Assembly (NCBI RefSeq): GCF_002531935.1
Contig: NZ_NWSV01000019.1
Span: 1 to 64,000 of the forward strand
Reading direction: 5' to 3'
Length of the DNA: 64,000 bases
Source: Rhizobium chutanense
Lineage (GTDB): Bacteria > Pseudomonadota > Alphaproteobacteria > Rhizobiales > Rhizobiaceae
Shown: piece after piece, positions 8,333 through 15,979 of the stretch
Layout of the letters: each line of letters starts with the position of its first letter
How positions within the stretch are numbered: position 1 is the stretch's first letter
The notes under the pieces: generated by a model
The model's input: only the letters and a program-made list of their open reading frames with translations
What the model was told of the DNA's origin: nothing
The model's database searches: none
Position numbers and translations under genes: made by a program

Positions 8333-9328
8333 ATGGATACATTGCCCGTCAATATACCCGGCTTCGTCTGGGCCTATCGCTTCTCGCCGGATGAAAAGAC
8401 GGCGGTGCGGCTGAACAATAGTGCGACGGTGGCGGAACTGACCGCCGACAACTGTTTCTACTGGCTGCACCTCAATCTTGTCGACGCCCGCGTGCCCGCC
8501 TTGCTCGAGACGCTCGCCGGGCTGACGGAGGACGCGAAATCGGCGCTGACGACGCGTGACACGCATGCGGCCATCACCGTCGACGAGCAGATGCTCTACG
8601 GCACGCTCGTCGACTGCCAGCGCGACTTCGCTCAGGACACCAACAATCTCGGCTGGCTGCATTTCGCCATGTCCGACCGCTTCATCATCACCACGCGGCT
8701 GCAGCCACTGCGCAGCGTCGAGCGGGCGCGGGCGCTGATCGAGAAGAATCCGGGCAAATTCTCACGGCCGGTCGATCTGTTCGAACTGCTGGTGATCGAG
8801 TTTCAGCGCACGCTGATCGCGATCGTCATGGAACTTACCGAAGAACTGAACCAGATCGAGGATATCGTCTACGACAATGCGCCGCGCGACGAACGCCGGC
8901 GGCTGGCGCCGGTGCGGCGAACCGTGGTGAGATTGCATCGACATCTGCGCACGGTGCTGGCGCTGATGCGCCGCGCGGCGGCGGCCGACGACGACGAGAT
9001 GCCCTTCGGCTTCGACGACGTGGCGCGGCGGCTGACGAGCCGGCTGGAAACGGTCGATCACGATATTTATGCGCTGCAGGACCGGGCCCGCCTGCTGCAC
9101 GAAGAAATCGATTCGAAACAATCCTCCGAGACCAACCGCCATCTCTACCTGCTGTCGATCATGACGGCCTTCCTGCTGCCGCCGACGCTGGTGACCGGTT
9201 TCTTCGGCATGAACACGGCCAACCTGCCCTTCGCCGTCGGCGACTACGGCACCGAATACGCCGTCGCCCTGATCGTCGCGTCGATTGCCTTTGCCTGGTG
9301 GCTGCTGCGGCGGGTCAATATTCTTTGA
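8333..9328 (+). CDS. zntB: ZntB/CorA-family zinc (metal cation) transporter
   Basis: The 331-residue protein has the long cytoplasmic N-terminal domain of the CorA superfamily, a coiled helix region (about 150-265), and two C-terminal membrane helices. The first ends in the signature GFFGMNTANLPF. GMN followed by TANLPF rather than the longer CorA loop is characteristic of ZntB. It would move Zn2+ across the inner membrane. The ATG at 8333 gives MDTLPVNIPGF; the open frame upstream to 8216 reads like non-coding sequence. A decayed copy of its 3' end follows at 9544. Confidence 0.9.
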   Translation: MDTLPVNIPGFVWAYRFSPDEKTAVRLNNSATVAELTADNCFYWLHLNLVDARVPALLETLAGLTEDAKSALTTRDTHAAITVDEQMLYGTLVDCQRDFAQDTNNLGWLHFAMSDRFIITTRLQPLRSVERARALIEKNPGKFSRPVDLFELLVIEFQRTLIAIVMELTEELNQIEDIVYDNAPRDERRRLAPVRRTVVRLHRHLRTVLALMRRAAAADDDEMPFGFDDVARRLTSRLETVDHDIYALQDRARLLHEEIDSKQSSETNRHLYLLSIMTAFLLPPTLVTGFFGMNTANLPFAVGDYGTEYAVALIVASIAFAWWLLRRVNIL

Positions 9329-9419
9329 GGGGGAGGCTTGACGTGATTGTTGGGCGGAGAGGCTTGGGTTCGGTCCTATTCCATCAAACGTCGCTGTACT
9401 TGCCACAGAACTCGTCCCA

Positions 9420-9520
9420 CCCTCAGTCGTCCTCGGGCCCGGCCCGAGAATCCACGTAGGCCACCTCCATCAGCAGCGGAGATGGATCCTCGGCTCAAGG
9501 CCGAGGATGACGGAGGGTGA
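9420..9520. repeat. Palindromic repeat pair, family C (copy 1)
   Basis: Two inverted hairpin arms lie 30 bases apart. The left (9421-9455) has CCTCGGGCCCGGCCCGAG, and the right (9484-9515) has GGATCCTCGGCTCAAGGCC and GAGGATGACGGAG. Each arm folds on itself and the arms also pair with each other. A related pair occurs at 9728-9818. Confidence 0.6.
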
Positions 9521-9543
9521 GGTAGCGTCCGGCCAAACTCACC

Positions 9544-9848
9544 GGCGACGCTGTGACGGGCCTCTTCGCGACGAACACGGCCCACGCCCTTCGCCGTCGG
9601 CAACAACGGCACCACTACGCCGTCGCGCTCATCCTATGGATATTCTTTGGGGGCGGCGTGACTGCCGGGCTCGCGTCCTCCAATTTCCTCCCACGTCGCG
9701 GCACTTGGCAGAAAGCGCACCGCACTCTCCGTCATCCTCGGGCTTGACCCGAGGATCCACGGCCTCGCTCTTAAGCGGGCATGGATCTCGGCTCAAGGCC
9801 TGCGATGACGGAGGGTGGGGCAAGGTTCCGGCCAAACTCGCCACCGAG
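9544..9848 (+). pseudogene. Decayed tandem duplicate of the zntB 3' end
   Basis: This stretch aligns with zntB from about 9181 onward. GACGAACACGGCC matches GCATGAACACGGCC, and CCTTCGCCGTCGGCAACAAC matches CCTTCGCCGTCGGCGACTAC. CACTACGCCGTCGCGCTCAT and the final ATATTCTTT also match. The frame is broken and about 36 bases of the last membrane helix are deleted. The similarity continues through the family C repeat to GGCCAAACTCGCC, matching GGCCAAACTCACC in copy 1. It is non-functional. Confidence 0.75.
9728..9818. repeat. Palindromic repeat pair, family C (copy 2)
   Basis: The left arm ATCCTCGGGCTTGACCCGAG (9735-9754) is a hairpin. The right arm GGATCTCGGCTCAAGGCC (9783-9800) with GATGACGGAGG is its inverted partner. 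It was duplicated together with the zntB tail. Confidence 0.6.
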
Positions 9849-9915
9849 GCAACACCTCGCCCGGAACGGTTCTTGCACGGTTACTAATGTATTCACCGTG
9901 GGGAGACCTAATGTC

Positions 9916-10179
9916 ATGAAATGGTGCACATCCGCAGAGTTTGCCCCTCTGATGCTCGTTGTGAGTGGGCCGGAAAAATACAAGCTTGTTGCAACCCTTG
10001 GGCAGGCCGCCGAGATGCTGACCGTCGGCTGGCCGATCGACGATGGAGACGAATATCTTATTGCGATCAGGGCGTGCCGGGATGCAATTCATGGGGAAAT
10101 TCCGGCTCGGGACGCGCGAGCAGCGCTTATCCGTGCCGCCGACGAAGCTGGCATTTCGGTGATCACCGTCGTTCACTGA
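9916..10179 (+). CDS. DUF982 domain protein
   Basis: This 87-residue protein shows the DUF982 pattern common in rhizobia: an N-terminal PLMLVVSGPEKYKLV strand pair, then AAEMLTVGWPIDDGDEY, AIRACRDAIHGE, and a final ARDARAALIRAADEAGI helix. Function is unknown. The ATG at 9916 removes a long unlikely N-terminus that would run through the repeat. Bases 10190-10215 just after the gene resemble the last 25 bases of zntB again. Confidence 0.8.
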   Translation: MKWCTSAEFAPLMLVVSGPEKYKLVATLGQAAEMLTVGWPIDDGDEYLIAIRACRDAIHGEIPARDARAALIRAADEAGISVITVVH

Positions 10180-10245
10180 GTTTCGCAGCGGCGGCGGGTG
10201 ACTATTCTTTGAGGGTAAAAGATTTGGGATTCTGAGAGTGGCGTT

Positions 10246-10306
10246 GCCTCATCCGCCTGCCGGCACCTTCTCCCCGTTTTCCGGGGAGAAGGTGAGGGTG
10301 AGGGCA
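10246..10306. repeat. Palindromic repeat family B, single hairpin
   Basis: CTCATCCGCCTGCCGG precedes a hairpin of CACCTTCTCCCCG (10264-10276) and its complement CGGGGAGAAGGTG (10282-10294), ending in AGGGTGAGGGC. It sits between DUF982 and BA14K, and on either strand could weakly terminate transcription. Confidence 0.65.
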
Positions 10307-10317
10307 AATGCGTCACC

Positions 10318-10803
10318 TCAATAAGGCGAATAGCACTGCTGGCGAGGGCCGTTATAGGGCTGGAAGGTGTTGTCGTAAGCCCGATAGGACCGGTAGCGAT
10401 TGGCGCACCAGGCGACGTGAGCCGAACCCATGCGGGGCGCGGGCTCGACGTAACGCGGAGCGGCGATGGCGCCGCCGATGACTGCGCCGGCGCCGAAAGC
10501 GGCGAGCGGATACCAGTAGCCGTTATAATGGCGGTAGCCCGGGCGGTAATAAGAATATCCGCGATAGCCGCCGTAATAGCCCGGCCGGTAGTAGGCGCCA
10601 GGTCGATAGTAGGCGCCGGGGCGATAGCCGGGCCGGTAATAATCGCCGCGATAGTAGCGGCGATACTGGACATTCTCGACGGCGGAGGATTTTTCCACCT
10701 GCGGGGCGGTGGGCATCTGGATTGCCTGCGACGGCACGAAGCCCGTCAGAACGACGGCGGCGGCCAGAACTGCGGATGCGATCTTATTTCTCAGCCCGAT
10801 CAT
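10318..10803 (-). CDS. BA14K family secreted/lectin-like protein
   Basis: The 161-residue product has a signal peptide or membrane anchor (about 1-32, KIASAVLAAAVVLTGFVPSQA). A Tyr/Arg/Pro/Gly-rich region follows with repeated YRPGYRPGAYYRPGAYYRPG units. A glycine-rich membrane-like segment (AFGAGAVIGGAIAAP) comes next, then the BA14K C-terminus with HVAWCANRYRSYRAYDNTFQ and two cysteines. BA14K proteins were described in Brucella as immunoreactive proteins; their role in rhizobia is not established. The start is set at MIGLRNK; the open frame upstream has no support. Confidence 0.82.
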   Translation of the reverse strand: MIGLRNKIASAVLAAAVVLTGFVPSQAIQMPTAPQVEKSSAVENVQYRRYYRGDYYRPGYRPGAYYRPGAYYRPGYYGGYRGYSYYRPGYRHYNGYWYPLAAFGAGAVIGGAIAAPRYVEPAPRMGSAHVAWCANRYRSYRAYDNTFQPYNGPRQQCYSPY

Positions 10804-10869
10804 TTCTCTCTCCCATTCAAACAGCGAGCACCGCCTGCCCGGCAACGCCTTCGCGCCCGAATGGTTCCG

Positions 10870-10894
10870 AAAGCGGCCGAGGGCCGACCGCTTT
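10870..10894 (-). terminator. Hairpin downstream of the Rieske oxygenase gene
   Basis: AAAGCGG (10870-10876) pairs with CCGCTTT (10888-10894), with further GGCC pairing in between. It lies about 55 bases past the oxygenase stop and upstream of BA14K. A T-run is present only on the + side, so direction is uncertain. Confidence 0.4.
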
Positions 10895-10947
10895 CCTTTT
10901 TAGAGAGGTCGAACTGAACCGGAGATTAACCGGCGCCGGCGATGCGA

Positions 10948-12192
10948 TCAGGCGACGGCGGAGATTTTCGACTGGTCGCCCTGCAGGCGGTTCACCATGA
11001 AGTTCGAATACCATTCGAGGAACTGCATGACGCCGCCCTCATGCAGGGAGGAATAAGGCCCGGGCTCATAGGCCGGCGAGTGAATGCCGAAAGCATTCTC
11101 CTCGACGATGCGGCGATCCTGGTCGTTGGTCTCGGTCCAGACGTGGGTCAGTTCCTCGAGATTGTAATCCACGCCTTCGACGGCGTCCTTGTGGACGAGC
11201 CACTTGGTGGTCACCGCCGTCTCGTTGGCGCTGAGCGGCAGCACCCGGAAGGAGATGGCGTGGTCGCCCAGCAGATGGTTCCACGTCGTCGGATAGTGGA
11301 AGAGCAGCATGGTGCCGATATGGCTGATCGAGATATCGTCGGCGAGCGGGCGCTTGACGGCGCGCTTGCCCGACATTGTGTAGCTTTCGGCATCCTCGAT
11401 CAGCGGCATGCGGGCGGTGCGGAACTGGCCGTCCGGCGAAATCTGGAACTTGCTCGGCAGGCCGGCGGCCTCGCAGCGCGCCCAATGGCCGGCGATTTCG
11501 GGATCGTCGGCGCCGCCATCCGTGCCGGTGACGCTCGGGGCTTCGGGATAGGTGCGGCAGAGTTCGGGGTGATTGGCGGCGCAATGATAGCACTCGCGGT
11601 TGTTTTCCCAGACGAGCTTCCAGTTGCCCTTCTCGATGATCGTGCTCTGGAAGGCGACCTTGCTCTCGCTGATCCGGTGCGGCGCGACATAGGGCTCGAT
11701 CTTGTCGCGCACCGTCTGGAAATCCGGAGCGGTGTTGGCCAGGCAGATGAAGACATAGCCTGCGACGACTTCGCAATGGACGGGCTTCAGATTGAAGCCG
11801 GTCTTATCGAAATCATCGCCCATGTGGCGGGCGAAGGCGAGCTTGCCTTCGAGATCATAGGTCCACTGATGATAGGGACAGACGAGGCGCACGGAGGAGC
11901 CGTGCTCCTTGGTGCAGACGCGCGAGCCGCGATGACGACAGCTGTTGTGGAAGGCGCGGATGACATTGTCTTTACCGCGGACGATGACGACGGGATAGCT
12001 GCCGATCTGGACGGTGAAATAGGCGCCAGCCTTCGGCAGTTCGCAATCATGGCCGATAAACAGCCAGTCGCGGTAATAGATCATCTCCATGTCGAGCTGG
12101 AAATAATCCTCGTCGATATAGAACGGCCGTTCGAGGCTGAAGCCCTCCCGGCGGTTCTTGAGCTGACGCAAAACGTTGCTGCGAATATCCAT
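10948..12192 (-). CDS. gbcA: Rieske aromatic-ring/betaine oxygenase α subunit, GbcA-like
   Basis: The 414-residue protein has an N-terminal Rieske [2Fe-2S] domain with CRHRGSRVC and CPYHQWTYD (C-x-H ... C-x2-H). The C-terminal catalytic domain has NNRECYHCAANHPELC, typical of the mononuclear iron site. The N-terminal pattern FYIDEDYFQLDMEMIYYRDW and the Rieske spacing resemble GbcA, which demethylates glycine betaine with the reductase GbcB. No gbcB is adjacent, so the partner would be elsewhere. The ATG at 12192 has GAGGA seven bases upstream; two starts lie further out (12198, 12210 GTG). Substrate is inferred. Confidence 0.82.
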   Translation of the reverse strand: MDIRSNVLRQLKNRREGFSLERPFYIDEDYFQLDMEMIYYRDWLFIGHDCELPKAGAYFTVQIGSYPVVIVRGKDNVIRAFHNSCRHRGSRVCTKEHGSSVRLVCPYHQWTYDLEGKLAFARHMGDDFDKTGFNLKPVHCEVVAGYVFICLANTAPDFQTVRDKIEPYVAPHRISESKVAFQSTIIEKGNWKLVWENNRECYHCAANHPELCRTYPEAPSVTGTDGGADDPEIAGHWARCEAAGLPSKFQISPDGQFRTARMPLIEDAESYTMSGKRAVKRPLADDISISHIGTMLLFHYPTTWNHLLGDHAISFRVLPLSANETAVTTKWLVHKDAVEGVDYNLEELTHVWTETNDQDRRIVEENAFGIHSPAYEPGPYSSLHEGGVMQFLEWYSNFMVNRLQGDQSKISAVA

Positions 12193-12615
12193 CTTCATGT
12201 CCTCGTGCACCCGGTTGCCGCCTGACGCTGAAGGCCGGCGGAAGCGCGCCCGCTTCCTTCTCCTTCGAGAGAATTGTTCATGGCGGTCATTTAATCACCT
12301 GAGCCCATTTAATCATCTGGGTTGTCTGCCGCTTGGTTGTAATGCGACATCGGCTTCGAAATTGACGACAGGATGCAAGCAGCCCGTTCGGAGCGATCGC
12401 ATCCCCCGACTCCGCAGGTCATTATCGTCAATTGCGACATGGCGTAAAGACCCGATCCGCCAAGAGCGAGGCTGCCGGACAGCCGGAATTATCGCATTTG
12501 CGACATCGGCGGATATCGGCCCTGCATGCAGGCGGCGACCGGCGCCGTTTTAACACCGCCTTAAGCATACGCTCCTATCCTGCTGACGATCCGAGACCGA
12601 CGAAGCACGCGAATC
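12193..12615. promoter_or_regulatory. Intergenic region with repeated short motifs upstream of gbcA
   Basis: This 423-base region separates two divergent genes. It holds two direct repeats ATTTAATCAYCTG (12289-12301 and 12307-12319), 18 bases apart. It also holds three copies of TGCGACAT (12343, 12433, 12499) and an inverted repeat ATTGACGA (12361-12368) / TCGTCAAT (12425-12432). No gene is seen. The repeats look like regulator sites, but no family can be named. Confidence 0.4.
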
Positions 12616-13224
12616 ATGGCCAAACTCCGGTATTTCGACGCGAAAGAAACGAGCAGATCGCAGGAGCCGCAGCTGGTTGCCGCGCATTCCGAATTCCTGC
12701 GCACCGGCCGCATTCCCCGCGAACGGCGGCACTGGCTGGCCGAGGAAAAGCGCTATCTCACCCATGACGAGGTCGCCGCCAAAACCGGACGCAAGCTGCA
12801 GGTGGCCGGCGAGAGGACCCATCAGCACATCAACGGCTTTCACCACTCGATCCAGTTTCCGAAGATGATCTTCCACCGGACGCTGGAGGACAGCCCGCAT
12901 CTCGGCTATTGCCACGTCACCGCAGCGCGGACGAAGTTCGCCCATTATGAAGAGGTGAGCTGGGCCTTCTATATCGCCAATTTTTATTCCGATATCGGCG
13001 AGAACGACAACTTCTTCGAACGGATCGATGTCGGCTATTCCCGCATGTATTTCGCCGTCGCCATCAAACCGGGCGAGAACTCCGCGGAAAAGATGACGAT
13101 CGACCGGTCGGTGCGCGGCAACGGGCTGCTCTTCCGCACCCACGATCCGCAAGCGGCGATCCGCAACATCCTGCTGCTCGGCGCCCGCAACGAACAGCTG
13201 CGCGAAATCATCCGCCAATTGTGA
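12616..13224 (+). CDS. Conserved rhizobial protein (possibly DUF6656)
   Basis: This 202-residue soluble protein has no signal peptide or membrane helix. It is rich in His and aromatic residues (HQHINGFHHSIQFPKMIFH, SWAFYIANFYSDIGENDNFF). It may belong to the DUF6656 group found in Rhizobiaceae; that name is from memory and not certain. Function is unknown. It stands alone, followed 38 bases later by the Sua5-type gene on the same strand, with which it may be cotranscribed. Confidence 0.7.
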   Translation: MAKLRYFDAKETSRSQEPQLVAAHSEFLRTGRIPRERRHWLAEEKRYLTHDEVAAKTGRKLQVAGERTHQHINGFHHSIQFPKMIFHRTLEDSPHLGYCHVTAARTKFAHYEEVSWAFYIANFYSDIGENDNFFERIDVGYSRMYFAVAIKPGENSAEKMTIDRSVRGNGLLFRTHDPQAAIRNILLLGARNEQLREIIRQL

Positions 13225-13262
13225 ACAAACAAGGCGATTGATCGCGGGCGGCGGAAAGCCTA

Positions 13263-14267
13263 ATGACTGCCGGAACCAGACACGGGCAGCACATGGCACG
13301 CATCATCGACATAGAGGCAGACAGGCAGGCAGCGCTCGAAGCCGCCTCAGCCGCACTCGCCGACGGCTTTGCCATCGCCATTCCGACCGAGACCGTCTAC
13401 GGCCTTGCCGCCGACGCCACCAATCCGGCGGCGATCACCCGCATCTACGAGACCAAGGGCCGGCCGCGCTTCAACCCGCTGATCTGCCATATGGCCGATC
13501 TTGCGATGGCCGAAGAACATGCCGAATTCGATCCCGTGTCGCGGGCGCTCGCCGCAGCCTTCTGGCCCGGCCCGCTGACGCTGGTGCTGCCGCTGAAGCC
13601 CGAAAGCCCGATCCATTCGCTGGCGACCGCCGGGCTCGACAGCGTCGGCATCCGTGTGCCGAAGGGTTTTGCGGGTGCCCTGATCGCCGCCTTCGGGCGG
13701 CCGCTCGCAGCCCCCAGCGCCAATACCTCGGGCGCGATCAGCGCCACGAGTGCCGCCCATGTCGAGGCCGATCTCGGGGCGAAGGTGCCGTTGATCCTCG
13801 ATGCCGGCCCCAGCGCCGTCGGCGTCGAATCGACGATCGTCAAGGTGGAGGGCGACCGGCTGCGACTGCTTCGGCCCGGCGGCCTGGCGGCACGCGAGAT
13901 CGAGCGCGTCGCAGGCAGGCCGCTGCTCAGGGCGAAGACGGCATCGGCGGCCATCGAGGCACCGGGTATGCTCGCCTCCCATTATGCGCCAGGCGCCGCC
14001 GTGCGCCTCAATGCGCGCGCCGTCGAACCCGGCGAAGCGCTGATCGGCTTCGGCAGTGCCGCGGTCTCCGGCGCGCAGGCTGCGCGGATCGTTCTCGATC
14101 TCAGCCCGCGCGGCGACCTCGCCGAGGCGGCTGCCAATCTTTTCGACTATATGAAGCGGGCCGATGCCAGCGGGGCATCGAGCATCGCCTTTTCGCCCAT
14201 TCCCGAAGAGGGGCTCGGCGAAGCGATCAACGATCGCCTGCAGCGGGCAGCCGCGCCCCGCGACTGA
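13263..14267 (+). CDS. tsaC: L-threonylcarbamoyladenylate synthase (Sua5 type)
   Basis: The 334-residue protein has the YrdC domain (about 15-200) with IPTETVYGLAADATN, YETKGRPRFNPL, the FWPGPLTLVLPL segment and APSANTSG. A C-terminal Sua5 domain follows, with APGMLASHYAPGA in the linker. It makes threonylcarbamoyl-AMP for the t6A37 modification of ANN-decoding tRNAs. At over 330 residues it is the longer Sua5 form rather than the short TsaC. GGAAAG lies six bases before the ATG at 13263; a second ATG at 13293 (MARIIDI) is possible. The FAD dehydrogenase begins 35 bases downstream. Confidence 0.93.
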   Translation: MTAGTRHGQHMARIIDIEADRQAALEAASAALADGFAIAIPTETVYGLAADATNPAAITRIYETKGRPRFNPLICHMADLAMAEEHAEFDPVSRALAAAFWPGPLTLVLPLKPESPIHSLATAGLDSVGIRVPKGFAGALIAAFGRPLAAPSANTSGAISATSAAHVEADLGAKVPLILDAGPSAVGVESTIVKVEGDRLRLLRPGGLAAREIERVAGRPLLRAKTASAAIEAPGMLASHYAPGAAVRLNARAVEPGEALIGFGSAAVSGAQAARIVLDLSPRGDLAEAAANLFDYMKRADASGASSIAFSPIPEEGLGEAINDRLQRAAAPRD

Positions 14268-14301
14268 CAGACCTTATAGGACGCGAGATAGGATCGATCT
14301 G

Positions 14302-15738
14302 ATGAGCAGCCCCGGCATTTCCACCGATCTTCTCGCCCGCTTCGCCGCTATCGTCGGCGACAAATATGCGCTTCGCGACGAGGGGGATCTTGCCCCGCAT
14401 CTGATCGAAAACCGCGGCCTCTATCATGGCTCCTCCCCCCTGCTGTTGAAACCCGGCTCGGTCGCGGAAGTCTCCGCGATCATGAAGCTTGCGACGGAGA
14501 CCGGAACGGCGATAGTGCCGCAGACCGGCAATACCGGCCTCGTCGGCGGCCAGACGCCGCGGGCCGGCAAGGCCGACATCATCCTGTCGCTCGAGCGCAT
14601 GAACAGGATCCGCGATGTCGATCCGGTGGCGAACGTCCTGGTCGCCGATGGCGGCGCCATCCTGGCCGAGGTGCAGAAGGCGGCCGAGGCGCATGGGCGG
14701 CTGTTTCCGCTGTCGCTCGGCTCGGAGGGCTCCTGCCGCATCGGCGGCAATCTTTCCACCAATGCCGGCGGCACGGCCGTATTGGCCTACGGCAACATGC
14801 GCCAGCTCTGCCTCGGCCTTGAAGTGGTGCTGCCGACCGGCGAGATCTGGGACGGGTTGCGCCGCCTGAAGAAGGACAATACCGGCTATGACCTGCGCGA
14901 TCTCTTCATCGGCGCCGAAGGCACGCTCGGCGTCATCACCGGCGCGGTGCTGAAGCTGTTCCCCCAACCGCTCGGCCATCAGGTGGCCTTCGCCGGGCTG
15001 AATTCGGTCGAGGATGCGCTCGGCCTCTTCAACCTTGCCGCCAGCCTCTGCGGCGCCTCTCTGACCGGTTTCGAGCTGATGCCGCGTTTCGGTGTCGAGA
15101 TCACCACCCGCCATATCGACGGCGTGCGCGATCCCCTGGACACGGCCTATCCCTGGTACGTGCTGATCGACATTTCGACGTCCGACTCGGCCGAGACGGC
15201 GGAGCGGATGATGAACGGCGTGCTCGAACAGGGTTTCGAGGCCGGCCTGGTCCTCGATGCCGCAATCGCCGCCTCGGTCGCCCAGCAGAAGGCGATCTGG
15301 CACATGCGCGAGAGCATGTCGGATGCCCAGAAGCCCGAAGGCGGGTCGATCAAGCACGATGTTTCCGTGCCGGTGTCGCGTATCCCGCATTTCATGGCCG
15401 AGGCCGAAGACGCGGTGATGGCGGCGATGCCGGGCGCCCGCATCTGCGCCTTCGGCCATATGGGCGACGGCAATATCCATTACAATATTTCCCAGCCGGT
15501 CGGCGCCGACAAACCCGCCTTCATCGCCCGCTGGCGCGAAATGAACCATATCGTCCATGGGCTGGTACTGGCGCATGGCGGCTCGATCTCGGCCGAACAC
15601 GGCATCGGCCAGCTGAAGCGCGACGAACTGGCGGCGATCCGCCCGGCGATCGAAATCGACCTGATGCGCCGCATCAAACGCGCCTTCGATCCGGCCGATA
15701 TCATGAACCCGGGTAAGGTGGTCAGTCTCGAGGTGTGA
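14302..15738 (+). CDS. FAD-linked D-2-hydroxyacid dehydrogenase (D-2-hydroxyglutarate/D-lactate type)
   Basis: This 478-residue flavoprotein has an N-terminal PCMH-type FAD domain with VPQTGNTGLVGGQTP, GGNLSTNAGGTAVLAYGNMR and LFIGAEGTLGVITGAVLKLF. The C-terminal cap/oxidase domain carries FGHMGDGNIHYN, SAEHGIGQLKRDEL and FDPADIMNPGKV. Those histidines are the metal/substrate site of the D-2-hydroxyglutarate dehydrogenase and D-lactate dehydrogenase group. It oxidises a D-2-hydroxyacid to the 2-oxoacid. It follows the Sua5 gene on the same strand. Substrate cannot be fixed from sequence. Confidence 0.9.
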   Translation: MSSPGISTDLLARFAAIVGDKYALRDEGDLAPHLIENRGLYHGSSPLLLKPGSVAEVSAIMKLATETGTAIVPQTGNTGLVGGQTPRAGKADIILSLERMNRIRDVDPVANVLVADGGAILAEVQKAAEAHGRLFPLSLGSEGSCRIGGNLSTNAGGTAVLAYGNMRQLCLGLEVVLPTGEIWDGLRRLKKDNTGYDLRDLFIGAEGTLGVITGAVLKLFPQPLGHQVAFAGLNSVEDALGLFNLAASLCGASLTGFELMPRFGVEITTRHIDGVRDPLDTAYPWYVLIDISTSDSAETAERMMNGVLEQGFEAGLVLDAAIAASVAQQKAIWHMRESMSDAQKPEGGSIKHDVSVPVSRIPHFMAEAEDAVMAAMPGARICAFGHMGDGNIHYNISQPVGADKPAFIARWREMNHIVHGLVLAHGGSISAEHGIGQLKRDELAAIRPAIEIDLMRRIKRAFDPADIMNPGKVVSLEV

Positions 15739-15780
15739 GGTCGACGAGACCAAGCCTGTTCGGCGATATCAGTCTGAAGA

Positions 15781-15963
15781 AAGACCCCTCCCCAACCCCT
15801 CCCCACAAGGGGGAGGGGCTAACTTGCGGCCCGGATCGGCGGCCAAAAATCAAAATCTCGCACGCTGTTACCGTTCCGCCGTCTCCGACGATGCGGTTTG
15901 TGCAGGACAGCGCGGCATTCAAGCCCCTCCCCCTTGTGGGGAGGGGTTGGGGAGGGGTCTTTC
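15781..15963. repeat. Palindromic repeat pair, family A (copy 1, 183 bp)
   Basis: The left arm has AGACCCCTCCCCAACCCCTC, and the right arm is its inverse ending GGGGTTGGGGAGGGGTCT. Each arm also folds on itself (CCCCTCCCC-ACAAG-GGGGAGGGG). The spacer between the arms differs from that of the other three copies. It lies between convergent genes. Confidence 0.8.
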
Positions 15964-15979
15964 TTCTGCCGGAATTGCC

